A DNA stretch of 64,000 nucleotides from Archaeoglobus profundus DSM 5631 (GTDB lineage Archaea > Halobacteriota > Archaeoglobi > Archaeoglobales > Archaeoglobaceae), in the NCBI RefSeq assembly GCF_000025285.1, contig NC_013741.1:930001-994000 (forward strand), given 5' to 3'. The notes beneath the pieces are model-generated. The model was given only the letters and a program-made list of their open reading frames with translations. It was not told where the DNA came from and searched no databases. This document shows, piece by piece, positions 46,785-54,698 of the stretch (position 1 is its first letter; every line of letters begins with the position of its first letter). The position numbers and the translations under genes were made by a program.

Positions 46785-47029
46785 TCTGTATCCCTCATCT
46801 TTTTGTAACCTTCTATAGCTTTTTCAAGTTCTAATTCATCCAAACTCTTTTTAAAGTCATTACCAAGCTCTTTTAAAAGATCCTTTGTGCTAATTTCCAT
46901 TCTGCTCTCTTCTAACTTCTTTAAGTAATCTACTATAGCTTTCCTAACAACTTCGCTCCACTTAATTTCGCTGTACTTCTTCATCTTTTTGTAGATGTCA
47001 TCCGATATCGATAGAGTTATGTTGGGCAT
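46751..47029 (-). CDS. vapB: VapB-type antitoxin
   Basis: About 92 aa from ATG 47029 (MPNITLSISDDIYKKM). N-terminal RHH DNA-binding part with SEIKWSEVVRKAIVDYL and a C-terminal charged helix that would wrap the toxin. Typical vapB-vapC order and overlap; the pair is presumably self-repressed. Confidence 0.8.
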   Translation of the reverse strand: MPNITLSISDDIYKKMKKYSEIKWSEVVRKAIVDYLKKLEESRMEISTKDLLKELGNDFKKSLDELELEKAIEGYKKMRDTEWKRISTIQAN

Positions 47030-47197
47030 ACACATATTTTTGTGAATTCAAGTATTTAAGTTTTCTGTAAATCTTTATTATTTGCAATGATTGTACTTAG
47101 AAGGATGTTATCACCAAATCTGAGTTTTCTTTATTCGAACTTCTAAATCACGTTTGTCTCAGCATAATTTTTCTTTCAATCTCTTATCTCTTCCCCG

Positions 47198-47940
47198 TCA
47201 TAGAACAGATAGCCTACGCAGAAGAGGAAAGTTGTAGCGGAAATCTTTAAGCAGCTTGGAGTGTGTATTTGATAAAAGATCTCCGGTTTCATTAATCCAA
47301 AATCCGTTTATAACTGAGTATAATGGTATTGATCTAACCTTCTCCACCAACTTGCCGTTCTTATACACTCTTGCTTCCCATAAAGGATCGTAAGCTTCGG
47401 CAAAGCTAAGCATGAATGGCTTCTTTGCGTTTACCTTAACTTTCCAGAGGGTCGGGTTAATTTTTGTGTAGTTTATTATTTCGGCAGGTTTTTCTTTGAC
47501 TTCGAATAGCTGATCTATCGTTTGATTTGTTTTAGCGGAGTAGAGCCAGATGACATCTAAGTAAGAATTCTTACTTGCGAGTATTTCCAACCTATATTTT
47601 TCTTTAGTTAGATTGAATAGCGGAGTGTACGTGAAGTTCAGAGAATTTGCTTTAAGGATAAATTCGTGATCTCCAATTCTTACTTTAAACTCTCCCACAC
47701 CCCTTAAAGCAAGCCTATAGGTTCCGTTCTTGACGATTTCGATGTCCTGCCAAGCTCTGCCGTTTTTGGTGAATGTTAGTAGTTCACCGTTGCTTGCATC
47801 GATATTTTTAACTGTCTTGGCGTTTGAGCGATAGAGGTCAGATTCCGCTTCAAAGAGGTAGATTACAGTTTTGTTCTGGAGGAGTTTTTCTACCTCTTTC
47901 TTGGCTTTGTAATATTCTTTTCTTTTTCTGGGATTAAAAC
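47198..47940 (-). pseudogene. C-terminal fragment of a large membrane protein
   Basis: The frame is open from about 47940, next to the IS607 end, to the stop at 47198 and has no start. It reads as an extracytoplasmic domain (KTVIYLFEAESDLYR, ILASKNSYLDVIWLY) with DPLWEARVYKNGKLVE near the end, a pattern seen at the C-terminus of archaeal oligosaccharyl/glycosyltransferase-like membrane proteins. After NETGDL the sequence (LSNTHSKLLKD) looks frame-shifted. It was cut by the IS insertion and is dead. Confidence 0.6.
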
Positions 47941-47971
47941 CAATATATTAATGGCATTACTCCGTTTGTCC

Positions 47972-49279
47972 CTACCGCTTCATTTTGTTTAAAACTATAG
48001 CTTTTTGTGTCTGCGGTAGGGACTTCCACCTCGCCCATAGAGATTTGGGTATCCCTATGGAGTCATGGGTGGCATTCGAGGCTAACGGAACGAGCCCCAC
48101 ATCTACGTCTAACCCTACGAGGTTTGGAGCATAGCTCCCATCACCTCGTAGGGCTTTCAGGAGAAGATTCCAACAAGCGACAACATCTCTATGCCATAGT
48201 TCTCCACCTTTACCGCATTTACCTATCCTAGAGTTGTCGTTGTAATTTATTGGAGCGTCATGGACAGGGCATAGTCTTGATGTATTCTTTGGATTAACGT
48301 AGATTACTGTTACGCCATGTTCTTTTGCCTTTTCCTCTATTGCTCTCTGAATACTCCTGAAAGAAGCTTGGAATATTCTATGTCGTAATTGTTTATCTTT
48401 AATTCTGGCTATCATGTTATTGGCAGGTTTCTTACCAAGCCTCTCAAGAACAATAGAATATTGCTTCTCATAGGCAGTTTTAACAATTATATTCGCTATC
48501 TTCCACCTAATATCAAGCTTCTTCTTCCTCTCTTTCAGCTTCCTCATAGCTTTCCTCTTAATTCTTGACTTCTTACCATAGTGCTTATCGTATTTCTTCT
48601 GAATTCCTTTTCTACGATAATGGTAACCGAGAACGAGCTTCTCTGTACCGGTTTCAAAGGTGTAAGCAATATTATCGACGAGCATTGTAACATTGTTCTC
48701 GTTTACATCAACGGGTAGGTAACCTCTAGGCCTGCACTTCTCGATTTCCTTAACAAAGATGAGGTAGATTATGAGCTGTCTATTCCTCTTATCAAGCTTA
48801 ATCTTAGCTTCGGAAACTAGCTTCCATCCTCTATTGATGTATTTCCAGTACTGTTTATGAGGCTCAAACTCTACTGTAACCCATCCTCTATGGGTTGCTA
48901 TTTTAATTGAGGTGTATCCATTTGGTTTCCATAAGTGGTCATCAAGCCAGATACTGACCTTCCTAACCTCTGGGTAGTCTCTCTTAGCTAGTCCTAATTT
49001 CTTTAACCGAAGAAAGCTCTTGGTTCTAGTATTAGCGTCTTGACAAGCAGTATAAACGTAGTGTGAAGGTAATTGAGGATAAAGACTTTTCATTTCATGG
49101 TACTTTAGTGCTTTGAGTTTGGTGAAACTCTTAATGTTGTTCCTTACAGCGTAGAGTACCAGTTGTTCCACCATGTTACGGTATATGTCCTTAAGTTCAA
49201 TGAAAACTCTAAACGCTTTCCTAGGTAGCTTAACGCTCTTAACAATAACTGTTCTAACTATTCTAGTCATTCTCCTCAA
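47972..49279 (-). CDS. tnpB: TnpB, RNA-guided nuclease family
   Basis: 435 aa. RuvC residues: Asp in YLPVDVNENNV, Glu in IVLERLGKKP and Asp in WHRDVVACWN. Zinc-finger region TSRLCPVHDAP...KCGKGG is present but imperfect (CxxH and a single later Cys). TnpB proteins are guided by a RNA from the element's 3' end and cut the donor site, helping the IS persist. ATG 49270 is an alternative start. Confidence 0.85.
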   Translation of the reverse strand: MRRMTRIVRTVIVKSVKLPRKAFRVFIELKDIYRNMVEQLVLYAVRNNIKSFTKLKALKYHEMKSLYPQLPSHYVYTACQDANTRTKSFLRLKKLGLAKRDYPEVRKVSIWLDDHLWKPNGYTSIKIATHRGWVTVEFEPHKQYWKYINRGWKLVSEAKIKLDKRNRQLIIYLIFVKEIEKCRPRGYLPVDVNENNVTMLVDNIAYTFETGTEKLVLGYHYRRKGIQKKYDKHYGKKSRIKRKAMRKLKERKKKLDIRWKIANIIVKTAYEKQYSIVLERLGKKPANNMIARIKDKQLRHRIFQASFRSIQRAIEEKAKEHGVTVIYVNPKNTSRLCPVHDAPINYNDNSRIGKCGKGGELWHRDVVACWNLLLKALRGDGSYAPNLVGLDVDVGLVPLASNATHDSIGIPKSLWARWKSLPQTQKAIVLNKMKR

Positions 49280-49898
49280 CCTCCTCTAGAAGCTTCTTGA
49301 ATCCTTGAACGAGCTTCTTTTTCTTGTGACTCCTCATACCGTATAGCTTACCAGCAAACGACGTAACGATTGCTAACAAGTCCTCAACTAGCTCTTGGTA
49401 CGCATCTTTAGGCTCTTCACCATAGACGACCTCTATTCGTACACTATACTGTTTAAAGAAGTACTCTAGATACTCAAAACCAAATCTTGTTAATCTATCC
49501 CTATAGGTGACAACTACTACGTCTACTTGCCTGTTTACTACACAATTGAAAAGCTTTTGTAATCCTCTGCGATTGGTCTTAAGCCCACTAGCTACATCGC
49601 TTAAGACTTCAACTACTCTGTAGCCTTTAGCAGTACAATACTGTGTGAGGTACTCTATCTGTCTCTCTAAATCACTCTTCTGGTCACTAGAGCTTACACG
49701 AGCATAGATAATTGCTCTAACCTCTTTGACTTCTTTTCCGCTAATTATTCTCTCAACTTCACTCTCTGGAATCATCCACCTACCAGTAGGAGTTTTAACT
49801 GCTCTAATCCTACCAGAATAAATCCACCGCTTTAAAGTAACAAAGTGAATCCCAAGCCTCCTACAAGCCTCTCTGGGCGGTAGTAACCTCTCACTCAT
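49263..49898 (-). CDS. tnpA: IS607 serine recombinase (TnpA)
   Basis: 211 aa. N-terminal MerR-like HTH (LPPREACRRLGIHFVTLKRW) followed by the resolvase catalytic domain, with the serine in YARVSSSDQK and arginines in LERQIEYL and YRDRLTRFG. This N-HTH order is specific for IS607. It moves the element through a circular intermediate. Confidence 0.88.
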   Translation of the reverse strand: MSERLLPPREACRRLGIHFVTLKRWIYSGRIRAVKTPTGRWMIPESEVERIISGKEVKEVRAIIYARVSSSDQKSDLERQIEYLTQYCTAKGYRVVEVLSDVASGLKTNRRGLQKLFNCVVNRQVDVVVVTYRDRLTRFGFEYLEYFFKQYSVRIEVVYGEEPKDAYQELVEDLLAIVTSFAGKLYGMRSHKKKKLVQGFKKLLEEVEEND

Positions 49899-49937
49899 AC
49901 ACTACACTCCGCTACAAAAATTTACACTTTGCTATAT

Positions 49938-50108
49938 TTAAAGATTTCTGCCCCCCTTCCTGAGCGAATGAATATAGTTTCTAATCGCATCTTCTATGAA
50001 TTTCGATAGATTTCCCTTCTCAGCCCCATACATCCCCCTAACAACTCTCCTAAATTCTTTCTCAACATCATCACTCAAAACTATCGTTAAAATTCCTATA
50101 AATAACAT
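49938..50108 (-). CDS. RHH protein beside IS607
   Basis: 56 aa. LTIVLSDDVEKEFRRVV then GAEKGNLSKFIEDAIRNYI is a ribbon-helix-helix. A TATA-like TTTTAAATATTA lies just upstream at about 50119-50130. It is oriented with tnpA-tnpB and resembles the RHH gene overlapping the TnpB-like gene at 44.2 kb. Confidence 0.6.
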   Translation of the reverse strand: MLFIGILTIVLSDDVEKEFRRVVRGMYGAEKGNLSKFIEDAIRNYIHSLRKGGRNL

Positions 50109-50181
50109 TTAAACGGATAATATTTAAAACTTCCGTATTCGAGGCTGTAACATGTTTTAAACAAAATACCCTTATATCGCT

Positions 50182-50558
50182 ATGGATCGTAAAGATATCC
50201 TAAGTATTTTGGTATTGATAGGAATCGTAGCGTTTGCAGTGTTAATATACACCCTACCAGATCTGATCATGAGTTTAAGTAGACATGAGTATCCCAACGC
50301 TACTGTAATCGACAAATACGTCAAAAGATACGATGACAAGGATTATTTCTTCATAGTCATAAAAACCGAGGATGGTAAAAAAAAGTTGTCTTAATGAACA
50401 GAGATACTATAGTATTCGGGAAATTTAACTCTGCAGACATTTATGCAAGTGTTGAAATCGGAAAGAAATACACCTTTTATACCTACGGTTGGAGAGTTCC
50501 TTTATTCTCTTGGTTTGAAAATATCTATAAAGTCGTCCCCTTAAACTCTACATCATAA
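50182..50558 (+). CDS. Membrane-anchored protein in two frames (A8 slippery site)
   Basis: The zero frame gives 70 aa with one N-terminal membrane span (about residues 8-27) and stops at 50394. The -1 frame carries on from the A8 run at 50377-50384 with VVLMNRDTIVFGKFNSADI to a stop at 50558, about 126 aa in all. The run in phase reads A-AAA-AAG, the classical -1 slippage heptamer. So this is either a programmed frameshift, a recent mutation or a sequencing error. Function unknown. Confidence 0.55.
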
Positions 50559-50653
50559 GTTTTTTATAAAATTTTTTAATAAATATTTTAGATAATTATT
50601 AAAAATTATAGAATTTAACAGTGTAGAATTTGACAATTCTTGTCGCAAAATAG

Positions 50654-50660
50654 TTAAATA
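50654..50660 (+). promoter_or_regulatory. TATA box of the tRNA-like RNA
   Basis: TTAAATA is centred about 25 nt before 50682, where the 5' arm of the long helix begins, so the transcript is expected to start just before that arm. Confidence 0.6.
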
Positions 50661-50681
50661 CACAGTGCTTATAATCAGGTA

Positions 50682-50806
50682 CCCAGCCTCCATGCCTGCC
50701 GTGTCCGCGGATAGCTCAGCTGGGTAGAGCGTCGGGCTGATAACCCGAAAGACGCGGGTTCAAATCCCGCTCCGCGAACCATCATCACGGCAGGCGAACG
50801 GAGGCT
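50682..50806 (+). ncRNA. Y-RNA-like transcript: tRNA cloverleaf on a two-part helix
   Basis: AGCCTCC (50685-50691) pairs with GGAGGCT (50800-50806); GCCTGCCGTG (50694-50703) pairs with CACGGCAGGC (50786-50795). The two helices are separated by an asymmetric internal loop (AT opposite GAAC). At the tip sits a complete tRNA cloverleaf. It lies directly before the ubiquitin-like and TROVE/Ro60-like genes. Bacterial Y RNAs (YrlA) also join a Ro-binding helix to a tRNA-like module, hence the call, which is an inference. An ordinary tRNA with a paired leader and trailer is the alternative. Confidence 0.6.
50705..50778 (+). tRNA. tRNA-Ile (GAU) or tRNA-like module
   Basis: All arms are canonical: D stem GCTC/GAGC, anticodon stem TCGGG/CCCGA with loop CTGATAA (GAT), T arm GCGGG-TTCAAAT-CCCGC. 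The acceptor pairs six of seven positions; position 1 is C opposite A72, a mismatch. Discriminator A and CCA (50779-50781) are encoded, unlike the other tRNAs here. It may be a working tRNA-Ile or a tRNA mimic within the larger RNA. Confidence 0.8.
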
Positions 50807-50824
50807 TTAGTGGAGGGATAAACA

Positions 50825-51022
50825 ATGGTGAACAAATTAATCGTTTTGGGAAAGGAGTTTGAAATCCCAGACATGCCCGAGGAAGACGTTAAGGCAAACT
50901 TACTGTCTATTCTGAAAGAACTAGATCCTGAAATTGCAGACGAATTGAAGAAAACGAAGTATTCCGTTAGAGTTGAAGGTAACGTTTTAGTAGTTTACAG
51001 GTTGAGTGCAATATTCGGTTGA
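50825..51022 (+). CDS. Ubiquitin-like protein (PRTRC protein C-like)
   Basis: 65 aa, start ATG 50825 after a GGAGGG site. Beta-grasp order is plausible: two strands (KLIVLGKEFEIPD), helix after P-EEDV (VKANLLSILKELDPEI), then YSVRVEGNVLVVYRL and a terminal FG. Placement of P..DV, the 'LDPEI' loop, the V-EG-LVY strand and the final Gly parallels the PRTRC-system ubiquitin-like protein C. A C-terminal Gly next to an E1-like gene suggests activation as an acyl-adenylate. First gene of the operon. Confidence 0.55.
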   Translation: MVNKLIVLGKEFEIPDMPEEDVKANLLSILKELDPEIADELKKTKYSVRVEGNVLVVYRLSAIFG

Positions 51023-51032
51023 GGTGATCTTC

Positions 51033-52472
51033 TTGGAAGTCGCCTCTATCTCCGCAGAGAAGATACTATCATTCATTCAAGGTGGCGATTTAATCGACGT
51101 TACGACAATTGCTAAGAGCAATCCAGACCTCTTGGCAAGGGCTACAACGTATTCGTTAAACAATAAAGTTTATCATAGAGAAAGGCTATGCAAGGCAATC
51201 TTAGCGTTAATAACCTACGCTCCAAAGGATTATAGAAATGTTGCTTGGGCTTTAATCCAGATGGTTCCATTTTCACACTTACTACACATCATGGATGTAA
51301 TTGACAAAAAGGAAAACACCAGAAGACTTAGATTGGCTATAGCGGTTAAGATTGCCAATACACCACAAAATGATATAATCAGAGCATTCTTTATCTCACC
51401 CACAAATTTCAGAAAGATGTTTTCCTACCTCTATTTACCAAGAGAATACGTAAACGACAAAAAGATCAACCATCCGAACTACTCACTCGCATACAAACTA
51501 AGCCAGCTATCTATGATTGACGCAATGAAAGAGCTAAATCTAACTCCAGCCGATCTCGTTAGAACGTATAAAATTCCGCTACACTTAGTCATGCAGTGGG
51601 TACAGACGCCAAAGGAGGCTTACGAGCTTGCAAAGATTTCTACGCCAGACGATTTCGTTAGACATGCCAGGTGGTTTAGAACAATCTTAGGAGATGATGA
51701 ATTCGAGAGAATAGCCATTTCAAAGATTGAAAAGGTGAAAGATCCGTTCAGCTTCCTATCTATAAGACAGCACCTTGAGGAGACAGAAGCCTTAACACCT
51801 AAACTATCAAAGGTGTTAGAGGAGAGGGCCGAGAAAGTTCTCGACGAAATAGCTAAAAGCGTGAATTTGGGCAACTTGGCTTTGATAGTGGACGTTAGCG
51901 GTAGCATGTGGGAAGCATTGGAGATTACGGACAAGCTCTATGAAGTTTTCAGCAGAATGACTAGAATCACCCACTTGATAGCCTTTAGAGAGTACGCCTT
52001 TACAGTAAGTAGGGAACAACTCAGAAGCTTGGAACCAGATGGGACTACTTCAATCGGTAGTGCAATCTTACTTTTAGCTCAACAGCTTAAGGAGAAACCG
52101 ATAGACTTACAGGCGATAATTTTGGTGAGTGATCTGTGTGAAAACACAGCTCCATACCTTAAAGATTCGTTAAAGCTACTTGAGAAGTTCGGAAGCCCGC
52201 CGATTGTGGTTATCCATTGCGGAAGTAGATGTAATCTAAAGATTGACTACCCACACGCAAAGATTCCCGTTGATAGTTTCCATCCAAGATTGATCAAAGA
52301 CATTGTTGCAAACATAGCCAGATTAACCGCTAAGGTGTCTGAAGAGAAGGAGATTACCAAAGTCGTGAAAGAGAGAAGACCCATCTTAGAGGAGCTTGGG
52401 AGAGTTGAGCTACCGCGGAGACCTGCTGAAACGCTTAAGCCTGGATACCTTGAAAGATTACTTTGTTCTTAA
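51033..52472 (+). CDS. TROVE/Ro60-like protein with C-terminal vWA domain
   Basis: About 479 aa from TTG 51033, which has GAGGTGAT five bases before it (GTG 51006 is the longer choice). Residues 1-280 are HEAT-like helical repeats (LLARATTYSLNN, LCKAILALITYAP). Residues 285-440 form a vWA domain with a full MIDAS: DVSGSMW, the Thr of DGTTSIGSA and LVSDL. This two-part order is that of Ro60/Rsr, the ring protein that binds Y RNAs and misfolded RNA. Archaeal examples are rare. Other vWA-HEAT proteins cannot be excluded. Confidence 0.6.
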   Translation: MEVASISAEKILSFIQGGDLIDVTTIAKSNPDLLARATTYSLNNKVYHRERLCKAILALITYAPKDYRNVAWALIQMVPFSHLLHIMDVIDKKENTRRLRLAIAVKIANTPQNDIIRAFFISPTNFRKMFSYLYLPREYVNDKKINHPNYSLAYKLSQLSMIDAMKELNLTPADLVRTYKIPLHLVMQWVQTPKEAYELAKISTPDDFVRHARWFRTILGDDEFERIAISKIEKVKDPFSFLSIRQHLEETEALTPKLSKVLEERAEKVLDEIAKSVNLGNLALIVDVSGSMWEALEITDKLYEVFSRMTRITHLIAFREYAFTVSREQLRSLEPDGTTSIGSAILLLAQQLKEKPIDLQAIILVSDLCENTAPYLKDSLKLLEKFGSPPIVVIHCGSRCNLKIDYPHAKIPVDSFHPRLIKDIVANIARLTAKVSEEKEITKVVKERRPILEELGRVELPRRPAETLKPGYLERLLCS

Positions 52473-52490
52473 TTTTTTGGAGATGGGATT

Positions 52491-52793
52491 ATGAGAAAAG
52501 AAGATGCAGAACTTCTGAAGAAATTGATAGGTAAAAAAGTCGTAGAAGTTAGAGTAAATCTAAACGACCTACACGACTACGGTTTTGATCTAGTATTTGA
52601 CGACGGAACAGTTCTTGAGGTTTACGATATAAGGTGTTCAAAGTTTAATGAGGAGTGTAAGAACAAACCAATCAAGCTTTACGATTTCGAGACTGGAAAA
52701 GAAGTGTTGCGCAGTGATTTACCGTTAGGCGGAGGAGTAGCTTGGACTGTTAGTAAGCAATCTTTTAGAGGTGATAAAGCTGAAACAAGTTAG
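52491..52793 (+). CDS. Unknown small protein in the Ub-like/TROVE operon
   Basis: 100 aa, 18 nt after the TROVE-like gene and overlapping the E1-like gene by 23 nt. N-terminal helix (RKEDAELLKKLIGKKVVE), then beta-rich FDLVFDDGTVLEVYDI and two cysteines (IRCSKFNEECK). It may be an adaptor or another small modifier; no family is recognised. Confidence 0.65.
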   Translation: MRKEDAELLKKLIGKKVVEVRVNLNDLHDYGFDLVFDDGTVLEVYDIRCSKFNEECKNKPIKLYDFETGKEVLRSDLPLGGGVAWTVSKQSFRGDKAETS

Positions 52794-53397
52794 AATAATG
52801 TTCCTAGGTAGTGGATTTTTAGCATCCAATTTACTCCCTTTTATTTTACCTCATGCTTCTCAAATAATCTTAATCGACAGAGAAAGAGTTGAAGTTGCAA
52901 ACTACGACAACTACATCCTTCCGAAGGGATACGAAGGTAGAAGAAAGGTTACGGCTCTAACTGCACTAATTCAAATCCTGTCAAATGTCTCCGTAACTCC
53001 TATCCACATGAACATCAAATCAGTTGAACAGCTAATAGATCTGCACAGACAGTTAAAGCCAGATATAGCAATCTGTACGTTTGATAACGCTACTGCAAGA
53101 ATCATAGCTCAGCGATACGCGTTAGAAACGAATACACCAACTCTTTTCATCGGAGTTGCAGAGGACTACATTTACATTGACTGGGATGAGTATGTAGTGC
53201 TACCTTCACCGAGTGAGATTGAAGACGAGGTTAGGGGAATAAGGGAAATCTGTTCAAGACTGGAATTCAGAGGCTTAGGAGCTATTGCAAGTGGTTTTGC
53301 TTACTACTCATTTAGAGCGTGGCTCGAAAGAGAGAAGAAAGTTGCGTTCATCATATCGACGAAAGATGGGGTAAGTGTGAGCGTGTTGAGAAGATGA
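52771..53397 (+). CDS. ThiF/E1-like adenylating protein
   Basis: 208 aa Rossmann-fold E1 core. Nucleotide loop IMFLGSGFLASNLLPF, acidic strand end ILIDRERVEVANYDNY, then the arginine region GYEGRRKV, and ICTFDNATAR. No CxxC zinc pairs; Cys in REICSRLEF (about residue 165) is a candidate thioester cysteine. This fits the minimal E1-like proteins of bacterial ubiquitin-like operons such as PRTRC. It should adenylate the C-terminal Gly of the small protein at 50825. Confidence 0.72.
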   Translation: MIKLKQVRIMFLGSGFLASNLLPFILPHASQIILIDRERVEVANYDNYILPKGYEGRRKVTALTALIQILSNVSVTPIHMNIKSVEQLIDLHRQLKPDIAICTFDNATARIIAQRYALETNTPTLFIGVAEDYIYIDWDEYVVLPSPSEIEDEVRGIREICSRLEFRGLGAIASGFAYYSFRAWLEREKKVAFIISTKDGVSVSVLRR

Positions 53398-54047
53398 TAG
53401 CCCTAATTGGTTACACTCGTTTTCCCGTCTTTTATTCTTCAGATGGAAAAAAGGTGTTAGGTTGCAAATGTAACGATAAAGAATTTAGAGATTACGTGTG
53501 GAGTATTAAGGATAAAGGGGCTGTAGCAATCAGAACTCTGTCCAAGCTCAACCTGAGACGGAGGTTCGTCGTAAAGGACAAGGCAATCAATCCGAGTCTA
53601 AGAACTGTCGAGAGTGTTGTAAGAAGAATTTACGTTTATCCGAGCTACGAGGCTGTAGAACCAATAACCAACGCCTACGTTTTAGGATTCACGCTTAAAT
53701 TTATCAGAATGCCAGTATTTGTTCCGCTAATAGTTATAAGGTATTTGGAAGAAGGAGAGGTTGAAGCTTTACTTGGAATTGCTAAAGTTAGAGAGATAAA
53801 CATTGACGAGATGGTCGAGTTCCTAAGGAGCTTGGGCATTCAAGTTGAAGTTCGGAGTTTGGTTGAAGGGATCGTAGTTGATTTAGACGATCCGATTGTC
53901 GGGTGTTATCAGGTTTTAATCGATGAACAAGGGAGAGTTATAGATACCAACGTTTGTATTGATATGGAAGCTCAACTTTTCCTTCCAGAACTCGTTTTCT
54001 TAATTAGACAGCAAGGAAACATTTACATTTATCCGAGAAAGTGGTAA
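53394..54047 (+). CDS. Possible E2-like/PRTRC-B-like partner
   Basis: 217 aa from ATG 53394, in an ATGA overlap with the E1-like gene. The N-terminal part opens ALIGYTRFPVFYSSDG. The C-terminal part (GCYQVLIDEQGRVI, NVCIDMEAQ, PELVFLIRQQGNIYIYP) loosely resembles the strands of PRTRC protein B (Prok-E2 family D). It ends earlier than that family, so it may be reduced. Two late cysteines (about residues 173 and 186) could be the acceptor. The E2 reading is tentative. Confidence 0.4.
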   Translation: MIALIGYTRFPVFYSSDGKKVLGCKCNDKEFRDYVWSIKDKGAVAIRTLSKLNLRRRFVVKDKAINPSLRTVESVVRRIYVYPSYEAVEPITNAYVLGFTLKFIRMPVFVPLIVIRYLEEGEVEALLGIAKVREINIDEMVEFLRSLGIQVEVRSLVEGIVVDLDDPIVGCYQVLIDEQGRVIDTNVCIDMEAQLFLPELVFLIRQQGNIYIYPRKW

Positions 54048-54186
54048 CTTTATAGAACATGTGACATAGCTTCCCCGATTACTTCGAAGGGATCGAAGCT
54101 CCCAATTAATTCTAACGTCTCAAGGCTTCATCCACACTTGCTAAACTTAAAAAAACCATAAGAACCTTCAGATTGAGAATTTAGGG

Positions 54187-54657
54187 ATGAGAATAGATGA
54201 GGAAAAGCTAAAGGAATTTGAAAAAATTTACAACGAAAAAATCGAGAAAAGTAAACCTAAGTACTGTCCGAACTGTGGAGAAAGTGGATTAGATGCAGTA
54301 GTTCTCTACGATGTTAAACCTAATGAAATAACAGTTGTCTATGACTGCTACTGTAAAAAGTGCGGATGGAGTGGAGAAATCAGTCCAGATAGCGTAGCAA
54401 ACATAGACTTCCAAACTACAAGCGAAGAAAGTGAAGAAGTGTGTTGCGTCTGTGGGCATCCACTGGCAATGCACATTGATGAAGATGATGGTTGGAGATG
54501 TCATTGTTTGGGACCTGATGGATACCAATGTGAATGTTTCCTAAGAAAAAATAGGGCAAAAGGCGACATTACTTACTACTCGCTCAAAAAAAGAGTTGAA
54601 CAGTTTAAAGAAGAGTTGAAAAAAGAGTTAAAGTTGCTTCTTGAAGAAGACGATTAG
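54187..54657 (+). CDS. Zinc-ribbon plus RING/treble-clef-like protein
   Basis: 156 aa. First zinc site: CPNCG (27, 30) with CYCKKCGW (56, 59). Second: C86-C87-x-C89-G-H91, H96, C105-x-C107, then C115-x-C117-F, the CxxCGHxxxxH...CxCxxF pattern of RING-like binuclear treble clefs. A helical Lys/Glu tail follows. Next to ubiquitin-like and E1-like genes this could be an E3-like or adaptor protein (inference). It has its own AT-rich promoter at about 54146. Confidence 0.6.
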   Translation: MRIDEEKLKEFEKIYNEKIEKSKPKYCPNCGESGLDAVVLYDVKPNEITVVYDCYCKKCGWSGEISPDSVANIDFQTTSEESEEVCCVCGHPLAMHIDEDDGWRCHCLGPDGYQCECFLRKNRAKGDITYYSLKKRVEQFKEELKKELKLLLEEDD

Positions 54658-54670
54658 CCTACCGCAAGGG

Positions 54671-54677
54671 TTAAATT
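54671..54677 (+). promoter_or_regulatory. TATA box of the structured RNA
   Basis: TTAAATT is centred about 25 nt before 54699, exactly where the basal helix of the downstream RNA begins. This is the same arrangement as for the tRNA-like RNA at 50.68 kb. Confidence 0.55.
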
Positions 54678-54698
54678 GCATTGGTTCCTATGATAGCC

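Larger units (their letters stand above)
47945..49935. mobile_element. IS607-family insertion sequence
   Basis: About 2.0 kb with a serine-recombinase tnpA and a tnpB on the minus strand, overlapping by 17 nt. Both genes look intact, so it may be active. Ends are approximate; IS607 elements lack terminal inverted repeats and target duplications. It truncates the membrane protein gene at 47.94 kb. Confidence 0.8.

Noticed and set aside
50682-50806. Bulge-helix-bulge splicing motif or permuted tRNA
   Set aside because: The internal loop is 2 opposite 4 nt and there is no 3-4-3 bulge-helix-bulge; the cloverleaf is already in normal order without an intron.
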